46,263 bases of DNA from Rhizobium sp. (GCA_028290545.1 JAQGJP010000044.1:1-46263); one strand, 5' to 3'. Shown: positions 26,564 through 35,397, numbered from the stretch's first letter. Program-made: numbers and translations. Notes: a model not told the origin generated them from the sequence alone.

Positions 26564-26601
26564 GGTTTTTTCTCCGTGAAATCATTGTCCGGGCGGGGAG
26601 C

Positions 26602-26772
26602 ACCCCTCACCAAGCGCGCCCATGTGATCGGCGTTGCCTCGCACGGGCTTGCTATCCTCTCCCACAGGGGAGAGGGAGCAAAATCAAGGCATTAGCCCAT
26701 GAAAGTCGGACCATGCCAAACACGATGGCGGCCGGCGCTTGGGCTAACCCTTGGATTTTGCGGGTGAGGGGT
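26602..26772. repeat. 171-base nested palindromic element (rhizobial mosaic-element type)
   Basis: The outer arms are ACCCCTCACC (26602-26611) and GGTGAGGGGT (26763-26772). A second inverted pair lies at 26679-26698 and 26741-26760 (CAAAATCAAGG.../...CCTTGGATTTTG, imperfect). Inside is the perfect stem CCTCTCCC-ACAG-GGGAGAGG (26656-26675). This nested design is like the intergenic mosaic elements known from rhizobial chromosomes. It lies in the mRNA between the binding-protein and ATPase genes. Confidence 0.8.
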
Positions 26773-26802
26773 CAGCGTTCAACCGATAGTCTCAACCAGA
26801 CA

Positions 26803-27960
26803 TCACTGCCCCATGACGGCGATGTAATCCGACGTCCAGCGATGGTAGGGCACGCATTCGCCCTGGCTTGCGCATTTGGCGACAGGCGTCTTCCAGAAGC
26901 TGATCTTCTCGAAATTGTCGAAGCCGTTATGCGCGCAGCCCGCATCGGTCAGCAGCGCATTGCCCTTGCAAGCGTCCGGCACGGACGGCACCGAACCGAA
27001 CCATGCAGCCAGATCGCCCTGTACCTTTGGCGAGATCGAGTGCTCCATCCACATATAGGCGCAATTCGGATGGGCCGCATCGGCATGCAACATCGTTGTA
27101 TCGGCCCAGCCAGTGGCGCCCTCAACCGGGAATACCGACTTCACCGGCTGCTTGTCGGCTTCGAGCAGGTTCACCTGGAATGGCCAGGAACTCGAAGCGA
27201 CCACGCCTTCGTTCTTGAAATCGTCGATCTGCACCATGGCGTCATGCCAGTAGCGGCCGATCAGCGCGCGCTGGCCCTTGAGCAATTCAAGCACTGCCGC
27301 ATATTGCGCTTCATTCAGCTCGTAAGGGTCCTTGATGCCAAGCTCCGGCTTCTTGGCCTTCAGGTAGAGTGCGCCATCCGCGATATAGATCGCGCCGTCG
27401 AATGCCTGTACGCGGCCCTTGTTCGTCTTGCCATCGGGCAGGTTCTGCTCTTCGAAGACGACGTTCCAGCTGGTCGGCGCCTTGTCGCCGAAAACCTTGG
27501 TATTGTACATCAGCACATTCGGACCCCACTGGTAGGGAACGCCGTAGTGCACGCCGTCGACAGTGTGCCAGGGCGCATCCTGCAGCCGCTTGTCGATCGT
27601 CGACCAGCTCTTGATCAGGTCTATATTGACCGGCTGCACCTTGCCGCCCGCGACCAGGCGCAGGGACGCGTCGCCCGAGGCGGTGACGAGGTCGAAGCCG
27701 CCCTGGTTCATCAGCGTCACCATTTCATCCGAAGTCGCGGCCGTTTTGACGGACACCTTGCAGCCCGTCTGCTTTTCGAAATCCGTGACCCAGTCGTAAC
27801 CCTTGTCGGTCTCGCCGCGCTCAATGTAGCCAGCCCAGGCGACGATCGATACTTCGCCTTCGCCGGGGCCGACTTCCTTCAGCATTTCGGCTGCAAAAGC
27901 CTGCCCTGCGAAGTTCATGGCAATGAGTATGGCGGTCGTTGATTTCAAGACTGTCTTCAT
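26803..27960 (-). CDS. ydcS: Periplasmic substrate-binding protein (YdcS-like, polyamine type)
   Basis: A 385-residue protein. The signal peptide (TTAILIAMNFAGQAFA-AEM) is followed by VSIVAWAGYIERG, FDLVTASGDASLRL, YGVPYQWGPNVLMYNTK and the end YHRWTSDYIAVMGQ, the YdcS-type binding-protein pattern. The C-terminal third holds several Cys (DACKGN, AGCAHNG, KCASQGEC) that may form disulphides. The second of two close ATGs (27960) is chosen because GGGAG is seven bases upstream of it and only one base from the first. It is the first gene of the operon; the ligand is probably putrescine or a related polyamine, by operon likeness. Confidence 0.92.
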   Translation of the reverse strand: MKTVLKSTTAILIAMNFAGQAFAAEMLKEVGPGEGEVSIVAWAGYIERGETDKGYDWVTDFEKQTGCKVSVKTAATSDEMVTLMNQGGFDLVTASGDASLRLVAGGKVQPVNIDLIKSWSTIDKRLQDAPWHTVDGVHYGVPYQWGPNVLMYNTKVFGDKAPTSWNVVFEEQNLPDGKTNKGRVQAFDGAIYIADGALYLKAKKPELGIKDPYELNEAQYAAVLELLKGQRALIGRYWHDAMVQIDDFKNEGVVASSSWPFQVNLLEADKQPVKSVFPVEGATGWADTTMLHADAAHPNCAYMWMEHSISPKVQGDLAAWFGSVPSVPDACKGNALLTDAGCAHNGFDNFEKISFWKTPVAKCASQGECVPYHRWTSDYIAVMGQ

Positions 27961-28040
27961 GGTCATGCTCCCTTTTTGTTTTGGTTCCCGAAGTCATGAA
28001 GCCAAATTTTTGCCGCTTTCGCAATTTCTTTCTTTAGAAT

Positions 28041-28067
28041 GTCGCTATCGGCTTTTCCGATAGCGAC
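28041..28067. promoter_or_regulatory. Perfect 11-bp inverted repeat upstream of ydcS
   Basis: GTCGCTATCGG and CCGATAGCGAC are perfect inverted copies separated by CTTTT. The element lies 63 bases after the stop of the minus-strand HasA-like/RTX gene and 80 bases before the ydcS start. No T run follows on either side, so it could be a weak terminator of the RTX gene or an operator for the ydc operon. Confidence 0.5.
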
Positions 28068-28130
28068 GGGTAAATAAAAAGCTCGGACCAGTTTGGCCCG
28101 CCCTGTTGTCATTTGGTGACTGACAGTCGA

Positions 28131-29945
28131 TCAAAGCACGAAAAAGTCTTCTTTCAAGTTGAAGGCGCCATCGAAATGGATGGTGAAATCGGCCTTGCCG
28201 TCGCTATTCGTGTCTCCCATGAGATAAGTGTCGGTGGCGGTCTTCTCCAGGCGCAACTCCCCGGCCTGACCCGAAAACGCCTCTTCTCGGATGAAATCGA
28301 AGTCCTGGTTACCCTTCTTGTTGCCGTTGGCGTCGATGCCATGCAGATCGATGAGATCTCCCTGCCAAGCTTTGAAGTCGCTGATCGTATCGGCCGCCGC
28401 CTTGCTGGCGCTGGTTTCGCCCGCCTTGAAGAAGAACGTGTCGGCACCGCCGCCGCCCGTCAGGCTGTCAGTGCCGAGGCCGCCATAAATTCTGTCGGCG
28501 CCCTGGCCGGCCTTGATGATGTCCGCTCCATCCAGGCCCCAAATCCTGTTGGCGCCGCCGTTGCCGGCCATGAGATTGTCTTCGCCATTGCCGGTGGCGT
28601 CGAGGTTGGCGGAACCTGTCAACTTCAGCTTTTCAACGAAATCGGAGAGTGCGAAATTGACCGATGCGCTGACGGTATCCTTACCTTCGACGTCGAATTC
28701 GGTGACGGTATCCCCCTCTGCATCGACCAGATACGCGTCGTCGCCTTCGCCGCCACTCATGGCGTCGGCATCGGCGCCGCCATCGAGCACGTCATTGCCT
28801 TCGCCGCCGTAGAGCGTATCCGTGCCGGCAAGACCCAGAAGATGGTTGATGCCGTTATTGCCAAGCAAAGTATTGTTGAGGGCGTTGCCGGAGCCGTTGA
28901 GATCGGAATCAGGGATCTCATCATCGCCGGAGCCGGACAGCATCAGGTTTTCGAGGAAGTCGGCGAGAGCGTAGTTGTCGAGGTCGGTGACAACCTCGTC
29001 CGCGGTGCCTTCCCCGTCCAGCTCTACGATCGTGTCCTCGGCATCGAGGTAATAGGTGTCGTTGCCCAGCCCACCGATCAAGGTATCCGCGCCGCCCTGA
29101 CCGATCAGGGTGCTGTTGCCGCTGTTACCGGTGATGGTGTTGCCGAGGTCGTTGCCGTAGGAGAACAAGTCTTCGGTGCCGAGTTGGAGCAGATTCTCGA
29201 TGTTTTCGCGAATCAGAAAGTGGGAGATGGCGGTCTGGATCGTGTCATTGCCGCCATCGACAGCTTCCGTCGTCGTGTCTGTTCTGCTGTCGACGACGTA
29301 GGTGTCGTCTCCGAGGCCGCCCGTCATCGCGTCATTGCCGAGGCCGCCGTCGATCAGGTCGCCGAACGCTGTACCGACATAGGTGTCGTTGCCGTCCGAG
29401 CCAATGAAATGCTGAGCCCGTGCTGCAAAGATTTCATAGAGCTTCTGGATGTTGGCTTGTACGCCATCGGTGGTTATACCGGCGTTCTTCAGCGTATCCA
29501 TCAGGGTCTTGGTTGCGTTGCCCGCCCCGGTCGGCGTGCCGATGTCGGTGGAAATATCGAGGTTCGAGATTAACAGACCGGTTATCACGCCGGTCAGTTC
29601 GCCGCGGGACGTTTCCGTCTGTGTATACGCCGTGCCGGCGTCATAGCTTCCGAAAGTGACGGAATCGACGTCGCCCGAATAGGTGCCGTGATGAATGCCG
29701 TCGATGCCGTCATACTGGATATCGGTGCCCGCCATCAAAACCTGCCTGTCGTTCGTCGTCGAGCTGTAGCGGACGCCGAGCTGGGTACCTGAGATGTAAC
29801 CGAGGCTCGGACCGGAATTCGGACCGCCATAATATGTGGTCTGGCCCGCTGCGGTACCGATCGTGGAAAAATACTCCGTAAGGTATTGCGCGTAGTCGAT
29901 CGAAGTGAGGCCGGAAGCGTCGATCACTGTCATTTCGTCAGCCAT
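28131..29945 (-). CDS. RTX protein with HasA haemophore-like N-terminal domain, type I secreted
   Basis: 604 residues from the ATG at 29945 (GGAG seven bases upstream). Residues about 1-195 resemble the HasA haem-binding fold: SIDYAQYLTEYFSTIG, YYGG, SGTQLGVRYSS, VLMAGTDIQYDGIDGIHHGTYSGDVDSVTFG and TTDGVQANIQKLYEIFAA. Tyr78 and His86 keep the spacing of the haem ligand Tyr75 and its partner His83 in Serratia HasA. The loop that would hold His32 has no His. Residues about 200-490 are RTX nonapeptides (GSDGNDTYVG, GGLGNDAMTGG, GGAGTDTLYGG-type), followed by a serralysin-like C-terminal domain (GADTFFFKAGE...ISDFKAWQGDLIDL) and the end DFFVL, a type I export signal. Haem binding is inferred from alignment by eye. 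Confidence 0.82.
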   Translation of the reverse strand: MADEMTVIDASGLTSIDYAQYLTEYFSTIGTAAGQTTYYGGPNSGPSLGYISGTQLGVRYSSTTNDRQVLMAGTDIQYDGIDGIHHGTYSGDVDSVTFGSYDAGTAYTQTETSRGELTGVITGLLISNLDISTDIGTPTGAGNATKTLMDTLKNAGITTDGVQANIQKLYEIFAARAQHFIGSDGNDTYVGTAFGDLIDGGLGNDAMTGGLGDDTYVVDSRTDTTTEAVDGGNDTIQTAISHFLIRENIENLLQLGTEDLFSYGNDLGNTITGNSGNSTLIGQGGADTLIGGLGNDTYYLDAEDTIVELDGEGTADEVVTDLDNYALADFLENLMLSGSGDDEIPDSDLNGSGNALNNTLLGNNGINHLLGLAGTDTLYGGEGNDVLDGGADADAMSGGEGDDAYLVDAEGDTVTEFDVEGKDTVSASVNFALSDFVEKLKLTGSANLDATGNGEDNLMAGNGGANRIWGLDGADIIKAGQGADRIYGGLGTDSLTGGGGADTFFFKAGETSASKAAADTISDFKAWQGDLIDLHGIDANGNKKGNQDFDFIREEAFSGQAGELRLEKTATDTYLMGDTNSDGKADFTIHFDGAFNLKEDFFVL

Positions 29946-30254
29946 AATTGTTCTCCGTGGATGCCCGGGACATCTCTCCCGGCTGTGCCCGCCCATTTCC
30001 TGGGCAAGCACGATTGCCCGCTGGTCGAACCAGCGGCGTGAAATCGTTCGGCGGGTTATGGAATTCGCTTGGTGCGGCCGTCACCTCATGAGGCGTGCCG
30101 TCTGCCTGGCTGGAATGTCATTCCCATACCTTGTTCCCGAAATCGGGAGGAACAGGTTCTCGATCCTTCTATAAAACATGACAAAATTAGTCAACAAGAG
30201 CGTCCTGATAACATGACAATTTTAATCATATTTTAAGATGATCTTCACCAGGAG
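29946..30254. other. Upstream region of the HasA-like/RTX gene
   Basis: No gene seen. It contains a palindrome around TTCCCGAAATCGGGAGGAA (30132-30152 area). An A/T-rich stretch holds two direct copies of ACATGACAA at 30176 and 30211, 35 bases apart, each followed by A/T-rich sequence. The promoter of the minus-strand RTX gene probably lies here. Confidence 0.4.
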
Positions 30255-30512
30255 GTGGAGGAACAATTGATCCGGCCTTGCGTTCAACGCACAAGGGCAT
30301 TGGAGTCCATGATGTTGAACACGAATGAAAAAAATGACGAGGCACCGGACGTACAGGTGCAATACCAGACCGATCAGAGCTTCCAGCCGGATGGGCGACA
30401 CTCCGGCGGCTCGGTCATATCAAGCCGAAGAGAGGACCCGGTCACGCATTTCGGCGACATATCGCTGGCGATGCGACAATTCTATCAATCGCCGGTCCGG
30501 CAGGCAGGTTGA
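30255..30512 (+). CDS. Possible small hypothetical protein
   Basis: An 85-residue open frame from a GTG that overlaps an AGGAGG motif; an ATG at 30312 or 30309 would give about 66 residues. The product is hydrophilic, Gln/Asp-rich at the N-terminus, with no recognisable domain, signal or membrane helix. It is kept only because a Shine-Dalgarno-like motif and a frame without a better competitor are present; it could equally be non-coding. Confidence 0.28.
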   Translation: MEEQLIRPCVQRTRALESMMLNTNEKNDEAPDVQVQYQTDQSFQPDGRHSGGSVISSRREDPVTHFGDISLAMRQFYQSPVRQAG

Positions 30513-30581
30513 GTATGAACAAAGGCGGGGATCGATAGAACCAACCGTTGAATTGTTCTGTCGCCGTGATACGATGCTTTC

Positions 30582-30773
30582 ATGGCTATAAAATTCACAA
30601 AAAAAGAACCCGAACCTGCACCCGCCGCCGAGAAGGCGAAGAAGCGTGACGTTCAGCCGCCTGAGGGGGCGACTGAGTTTTCGCCGGACACGGCGCCTCC
30701 GGAAAAGCAATCACGGGCAAAATCCAAGAAGTCCGGAAAGACCGCCGCCGAAAAGGAAGACGAGCTGTTCTGA
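30582..30773 (+). CDS. Small Lys/Pro/Glu-rich hypothetical protein
   Basis: A 63-residue, highly charged and probably disordered protein starting MAIKFTKKEPEPAPAAEKAKK and ending in an acidic EKEDELF. Lys-rich patches resemble small nucleic-acid-associated or ribosome-associated proteins, but no domain is identified. There is no strong Shine-Dalgarno. It is retained because the composition is protein-like, unlike the antisense frames nearby. Function unknown. Confidence 0.42.
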   Translation: MAIKFTKKEPEPAPAAEKAKKRDVQPPEGATEFSPDTAPPEKQSRAKSKKSGKTAAEKEDELF

Positions 30774-30892
30774 TTTTCGGATCGAAGCGCCCATTGTTGC
30801 ATCGGCGCTGCCTTCGTTGCACGGACATCCTGTTGGCCGATCGCGAGGAAATTATCGCGTTTCAGCCAGCGACCAGCTCGGATTGCCTGTGA

Positions 30893-31165
30893 TCAATATT
30901 TCCACTTGGCTTGCTTGGAGCACGCTTCCTGCTCGTCCGCATGATTCTTTTCCCAATCCGTGATCGAGACGCCAAACGATCCGACCTTTTCGCTCGCACA
31001 GGCGCAATAGGCTTCTATGGTGTTTTCGGTTTGGCCGGAGTCGGAATTGTCATCGACGCACTGCGCGATCTGCGCGTCTTCATCCGCGTTTGCGAACGCC
31101 TGACCGGCGGGCAAAGCGGCAAACGCGCTGCAGGACATCAGGAAGGCGATTGTTGATAGCTTCAT
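30893..31165 (-). CDS. Small periplasmic protein with four cysteines
   Basis: A 90-residue protein with a Sec signal peptide (TIAFLMSCSAFAALPAGQAFA-NAD). The mature part of about 65 residues has Cys in AQCVDD, AYCACASEK and EEACSKQ, suggesting two disulphides or a small metal site. GGGAGACCGCC precedes the ATG, a strong ribosome binding site. No neighbour shares its strand closely (the next minus-strand gene upstream is the RTX gene's far side), so it is probably monocistronic. Not recognised further. Confidence 0.7.
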   Translation of the reverse strand: MKLSTIAFLMSCSAFAALPAGQAFANADEDAQIAQCVDDNSDSGQTENTIEAYCACASEKVGSFGVSITDWEKNHADEQEACSKQAKWKY

Positions 31166-31430
31166 GGCGGTCTCCCTAGAGTAATTGCCGCAAATTGGAA
31201 ATTTGGGGCGGCCTGATGTGCAGGCGGCAGGCCACCATACCGGATAAGCCTATGGGCGACACAGCAGTTTTCCGACCATTTTTGGGGAGATCGGCTGGCA
31301 ATGCGCAGTCGCGCATGAGAAGGCGATCTTCCGAACGCAATCAAGCTCTCGAGCGCAGGTGGACAATGCCGAAATTCTCCGCCAATCTTGGCTTCCTCCG
31401 GCCAGGCCTGCCAGTCCGCTGCCGTTGGGT

Positions 31431-32120
31431 TCATTCCATTTCAAGAAAACGATAACCGACCCCCGGCTCGGTGCTGACGATCCTGGGAACCGCCGGATCG
31501 CGTTCGATCTTGAAGCGCAATTGACCGATGAACACCCTGAGATATTGCATGTCTTCCGCATGGGCAGGCCCCCAGACAGCTGTCAGCAGCGTCTTGTGGG
31601 TCACGACCTTGCCGGCATGGCGGGCAAGGATCGCGAGCAGGTCATATTCCTTCGGGGTGAGTTTGATGTTGTTGCCGTCCCGGTCGACAAGGCGATGGAC
31701 GAAATCGATCTTCAGGCCATCGCTTCTGACCGTTTCCAGGATAGCATCGGTCTTGAGGCTGTGGCGGAGAGCGGAGCGGATACGGGCTGTCAGTTCGCCA
31801 ATGCCGAACGGCTTCTCGATATAGTCGTCCGCGCCAAGGTCGAGCGCCGCGATCTTCTCGCTTTCGCGATCCCGGGCCGACAGGATGATGATCGGAATTT
31901 GCGACCAGCCGCGCAGCCGGGTAATCACGTCCTTACCGTCCATGTCGGGCAGGCCGAGATCGAGGATGACAATATCCGGGGCTTTCGTGGCGACATCGCG
32001 GATCGCTGCCGCTCCGGTTTCAGCCTCGATCACCTCGTAGCCGGCGGCATCCAGCGCGGGACGCAGGAAGCGCAGGATCTGTGGTTCGTCATCGACGACA
32101 AGCACACGATGTCCGCTCAT
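31431..32120 (-). CDS. kdpE: KdpE, OmpR-family response regulator of the kdp operon
   Basis: 229 residues. The receiver domain has Asp10/11 (VVDDEP), phospho-acceptor Asp54 (VILDLGLPDMDG), the Thr/Ser switch in IIILSARD and Lys in IEKPFG. The C-terminal OmpR-type winged helix has LTPKEYDLLAILARHAGKVVTHKTLL and RIVSTEPGVGYRF. It is phosphorylated by KdpD and activates kdpFABC at low K+ or high salt. Its ATG overlaps the kdpD stop by 4 bases (ATGA). Confidence 0.96.
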   Translation of the reverse strand: MSGHRVLVVDDEPQILRFLRPALDAAGYEVIEAETGAAAIRDVATKAPDIVILDLGLPDMDGKDVITRLRGWSQIPIIILSARDRESEKIAALDLGADDYIEKPFGIGELTARIRSALRHSLKTDAILETVRSDGLKIDFVHRLVDRDGNNIKLTPKEYDLLAILARHAGKVVTHKTLLTAVWGPAHAEDMQYLRVFIGQLRFKIERDPAVPRIVSTEPGVGYRFLEME

Positions 32121-34810
32121 GCGTTCATTTCCTCGAGTTTTGGCTGTTCTGGCACAGGAAAGCGAAGCACGAAGCGCGAGCCGCGCTTCTTGACGGCAGG
32201 GCTTTCCGCCTTGATCGTTCCGCCCATGGCCTCCACGAAACCGCGTGCGATCGCAAGTCCCAGGCCGGTGCCGGATTTGCCGCCATCGGCCTTGCCGCCC
32301 CGCCGGAAAAATTTCTCGAAGATTTTTTCCAGGTCCTTCTCGGGAATCCCCTTGCCGAGATCGGTAACCGAGACGATGGCGTTGCCGCCATCACGCCGGG
32401 CGTAGATTGCCACAGGCTCGCCGCCGCCATATTTGACCGCATTGTCGATGAGGTTGAACAGGACCTGGCCCATCAGCACGCTGTCGCCATGCACGAGCGG
32501 CATGCCGGCGGCGATGCTGGTTTCGATCGTGACCGCAGGGAAATATTTCCGGGCCCGTTCGGAGGTGTCGCGGATCACGTCGGATAGATCCACCCATTCC
32601 CGCTTGGCATTAACGGTGCCGGCCTCGATGCGGGTCATGTCGAGAAGATTGGCGACGAAACGGGCGAGGCGGGCGCTCTCTTCCTCGATCGTCACCAGAA
32701 GGTCGTCTCGGCTTTCGGCCGACATCCGGTCACCGTACTGGCGAAGGCTGGTCACTGAGCCGGTGATTGTCGCAAGCGGTGTCCTGAGGTCATGCGAGAT
32801 AGACGAGAGAAGGGCGGACCGGAAGCGTTCGCCGGCCAGCCTGGCGGTCTGCTCCATTGCCTCCTTGGAAAGCCGCGCCCGGTCGATGGCGATGGCCGCC
32901 TGATGGATCGTCGCGCCGAACACCCGCTCCTCACCGCTATCGAGCGGCCGCTTGTTGAACTGAAAGCCGCAAACACCGATAACGCCCTGCGGGCTGGTGA
33001 GCGGACGAAACTGGAAAACGCTTGACGGCAGCGTGCCGCTGCCTGCGCCGGCCGCCTCATCCTTTTCGAAGGTCCAGCGTGCTGCCGCCACATCAATGAC
33101 TTCGAGCGGGGAATCGGGCGGCCAGGTCGCGGCGATTTCCAGTTCGCCATTGACCGGCAGCAGAACGACGATCTGTCGTTTCAGGAAACCTTGCAACTGG
33201 GATACTGTCGCCCAGACGACATCGTCGGCGCGCGCGGTTCCCGAAAGCTTGCTGGAGAGGTCGTAGAGCGCCTCGGTGACCCTTGCACGTTCGCCGGCAG
33301 TGGAAGCCTGGTCGCGGATTTGCGAGGCGATACCGCCGGCAACGATCGCTGTGACAATGAAGATCGCGAAGGCGAAGACCTCATGCGGCGCGGCGATGGT
33401 CAGCGTGCCGACAGGATCGATGAAGGTGAAATTATAGGCGAGCGCCGAAAGCACGGCAGCGAGGAACGCGGTACGATATCCGCCACGGATCGCCGACACC
33501 ACCACCGCGAGAAGATAGAGCAGCGAGGCGCTCTGCAGCGGCAGTATCTTGTTGAGTGCGAGGGCGAGAATCGTTGCCACGCCAACCGAAGCCAGCGCCG
33601 GCGCGAATTCATAAGCCAGAGGCTTCCAGGCCCATTCCACCCTGACGGCGCGCTTTGGCGCCTTGACTGAACTGTCGGTGACCAGATGAATTGCGATGCC
33701 ATCGGCCTTGCGGGTCAGCGCGTCGGCGAGCGATTGACGGAACATGCCCGTCCAGCCACGCGTGCGCGACCGGCCGATGACGATCTGGCTTGCGTGTTCC
33801 TTGCGCGCGAGCCTGAAGATTTCGCTGACGAAGTCCTGGCCGCGCAGCCTGCGTGTTTCGGCGCCCAGGCGCTCGGCCAGCCGGAAGGCTTCGTCGAGGC
33901 TGCGGACTGCGTCGCCGTCGGTGGCACGGTCGGGTCGCTCGACATGCACGACGATCCACGGCGCATTGAGACTCATGGCCAGGCGGCTGGCGATGCGGAT
34001 GACTTTCTCCGACAGGCCGTCGGCGGCGATGCAGACGATAAGCCTCTCGGCTGTCTGCCATGGCCCCTCGATGGCATTCTGGCGCAGGTAATCGACCATC
34101 TGGTCGTCGACGCGATCGGCAGTGCGGCGAAGCGCCATTTCGCGCAGCGCGGTCAGATTGCCGAGACGGAAGAACTTTTCGGTCGCACGGCGGGCATTGT
34201 CCGGCAGATAGATCTTGCCTTGACTGAGCCGCTCTATCAGTTCTGCCGGAGGCAGATCGATGAGGATGACTTCGTCGGCTGAGTTGACGACGCTGTCGGG
34301 CACGATTTCGCGAACGGTGATGCCGGCGATGCGGGAGACGACATCCGACATGCTTTCGAGATGTTGGATATTGAGGGCGGTCCAGACATGGATCCCGGCT
34401 TCCAGCAATTCCTCGATATCCTGATGGCGCTTGGGGTGGCGGCAATCGGGTGCGTTGGTGTGCGCCAGTTCATCGACGACGATGATCACCGGCCTCCGGG
34501 CCAGCGCCGCATCGAGATCGAACTCCTCGATCGTCCGGCCACTGTAGTCGATCTGCCGGCGTGGCAGCATCTCCAGTCCGGTGAGCAGTTCGGCGGTTTC
34601 GCTGCGTCCATGGGTTTCGACATAGCCGATAACGATGTCGGCGCCCGTGGCCTTGAGGCCACGGGCGCGTGCGAGCATCGCATAGGTCTTGCCGACTCCG
34701 GGAGCGGCACCAAGGAAGATCGTCAGCTTTCCCCGGCTGTCCTGGCTCGCGAGCGCAAGCAGGGCATCCGGATCGGGACGGGTTGATGAATCGCGTTCTC
34801 GTTCGGCCAT
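32117..34810 (-). CDS. kdpD: KdpD, K+/osmo-sensing histidine kinase
   Basis: 897 residues, normal for KdpD. In order: an N-terminal KdpD domain with Walker A GAAPGVGKT (34-42) and VVDELAHTN; a USP-like domain (RLIVCIAADGLSEKVIRIASRLA); four close transmembrane helices at about 400-500 (FAPALASVGVATILALALN...); a GAF-like region; H-box SISHDLRTPLATITGS with His673; N-box LFNLIDNAVKYGG; and G-boxes DLGKGIPEKD and GTGLGLAIARG. An inner-membrane sensor that phosphorylates and dephosphorylates KdpE. It starts 15 bases after the kdpC stop. Confidence 0.97.
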   Translation of the reverse strand: MAERERDSSTRPDPDALLALASQDSRGKLTIFLGAAPGVGKTYAMLARARGLKATGADIVIGYVETHGRSETAELLTGLEMLPRRQIDYSGRTIEEFDLDAALARRPVIIVVDELAHTNAPDCRHPKRHQDIEELLEAGIHVWTALNIQHLESMSDVVSRIAGITVREIVPDSVVNSADEVILIDLPPAELIERLSQGKIYLPDNARRATEKFFRLGNLTALREMALRRTADRVDDQMVDYLRQNAIEGPWQTAERLIVCIAADGLSEKVIRIASRLAMSLNAPWIVVHVERPDRATDGDAVRSLDEAFRLAERLGAETRRLRGQDFVSEIFRLARKEHASQIVIGRSRTRGWTGMFRQSLADALTRKADGIAIHLVTDSSVKAPKRAVRVEWAWKPLAYEFAPALASVGVATILALALNKILPLQSASLLYLLAVVVSAIRGGYRTAFLAAVLSALAYNFTFIDPVGTLTIAAPHEVFAFAIFIVTAIVAGGIASQIRDQASTAGERARVTEALYDLSSKLSGTARADDVVWATVSQLQGFLKRQIVVLLPVNGELEIAATWPPDSPLEVIDVAAARWTFEKDEAAGAGSGTLPSSVFQFRPLTSPQGVIGVCGFQFNKRPLDSGEERVFGATIHQAAIAIDRARLSKEAMEQTARLAGERFRSALLSSISHDLRTPLATITGSVTSLRQYGDRMSAESRDDLLVTIEEESARLARFVANLLDMTRIEAGTVNAKREWVDLSDVIRDTSERARKYFPAVTIETSIAAGMPLVHGDSVLMGQVLFNLIDNAVKYGGGEPVAIYARRDGGNAIVSVTDLGKGIPEKDLEKIFEKFFRRGGKADGGKSGTGLGLAIARGFVEAMGGTIKAESPAVKKRGSRFVLRFPVPEQPKLEEMNA

Positions 34811-34825
34811 GCGAGGGTTTTAGCG

Positions 34826-35395
34826 CTAAGGCCGGAGAGAATCGAGCGCCATGTTCAGCGCCAGCACATTGACACGCGGTTCGCCGATGACGCCAAACAG
34901 GCGCCCATCGATATGCTCGTTGACCAGCACCTTGATCCTGTCGGTCGGCAGGTTGCGGGCCTTGGCGACCCGGTCAGCCTGCGCCAGCGCATAGGCTGGC
35001 GAGATATGCGGGTCAAGGCCGGAGCCTGACGAGGTCGCTGCATCGGCGGGGATCGCACCCGCGATGCCGGCCTTGTGCTGCCGCTCGATCTCGGCCTTAA
35101 CCGCCTGCTTCAGCTTCTCGGAGGTGGTGCCGAGATTGGTGCCCGTCGAGGCGGCCGCATTGTAGGGCGCGTCTCCGGTCGCGGAAGGCCGCGGCCAGAA
35201 ATAGCGATCGGTGGCGAAGTTCTGGCCGATCAGCGACGAGCCGACGATCGTGCCGTCCTTCTCGACCGGGCTGCCTTGCGCCTGGCCCGGCATCACAGTC
35301 TTGGCGATGCCGGTAATGGCGAGCGGATAGGCGAGACCGGTCAGCACCGTGAAGAGAACGAGGAGGGATACGCCCGTGCGAAGATGATTGAACAT
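34826..35395 (-). CDS. kdpC: KdpC, K+-transporting ATPase subunit C
   Basis: 189 residues with one N-terminal membrane helix (TGVSLLVLFTVLTGLAYPLAI). The periplasmic domain has GSSLIGQNFATDRYFWPRPSA, SGSGLDPHISPAYA and the end EPRVNVLALNMALD, all KdpC hallmarks. It stabilises the KdpFABC complex. The ATG at 35395 lies 2 bases after the kdpB stop; the longer open frame reaching 35902 is inside kdpB and not real. Confidence 0.96.
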   Translation of the reverse strand: MFNHLRTGVSLLVLFTVLTGLAYPLAITGIAKTVMPGQAQGSPVEKDGTIVGSSLIGQNFATDRYFWPRPSATGDAPYNAAASTGTNLGTTSEKLKQAVKAEIERQHKAGIAGAIPADAATSSGSGLDPHISPAYALAQADRVAKARNLPTDRIKVLVNEHIDGRLFGVIGEPRVNVLALNMALDSLRP

Positions 35396-35397
35396 GT

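Noticed and set aside
28113..29573. 486-codon plus-strand frame opposite the HasA-like/RTX gene
   Set aside because: Same artefact as above; the minus strand has the coherent domains, a ribosome binding site and an export signal.
31166..31430. Possible terminator or small gene after kdpE
   Set aside because: No stem with a T run and no frame with a ribosome binding site was found.
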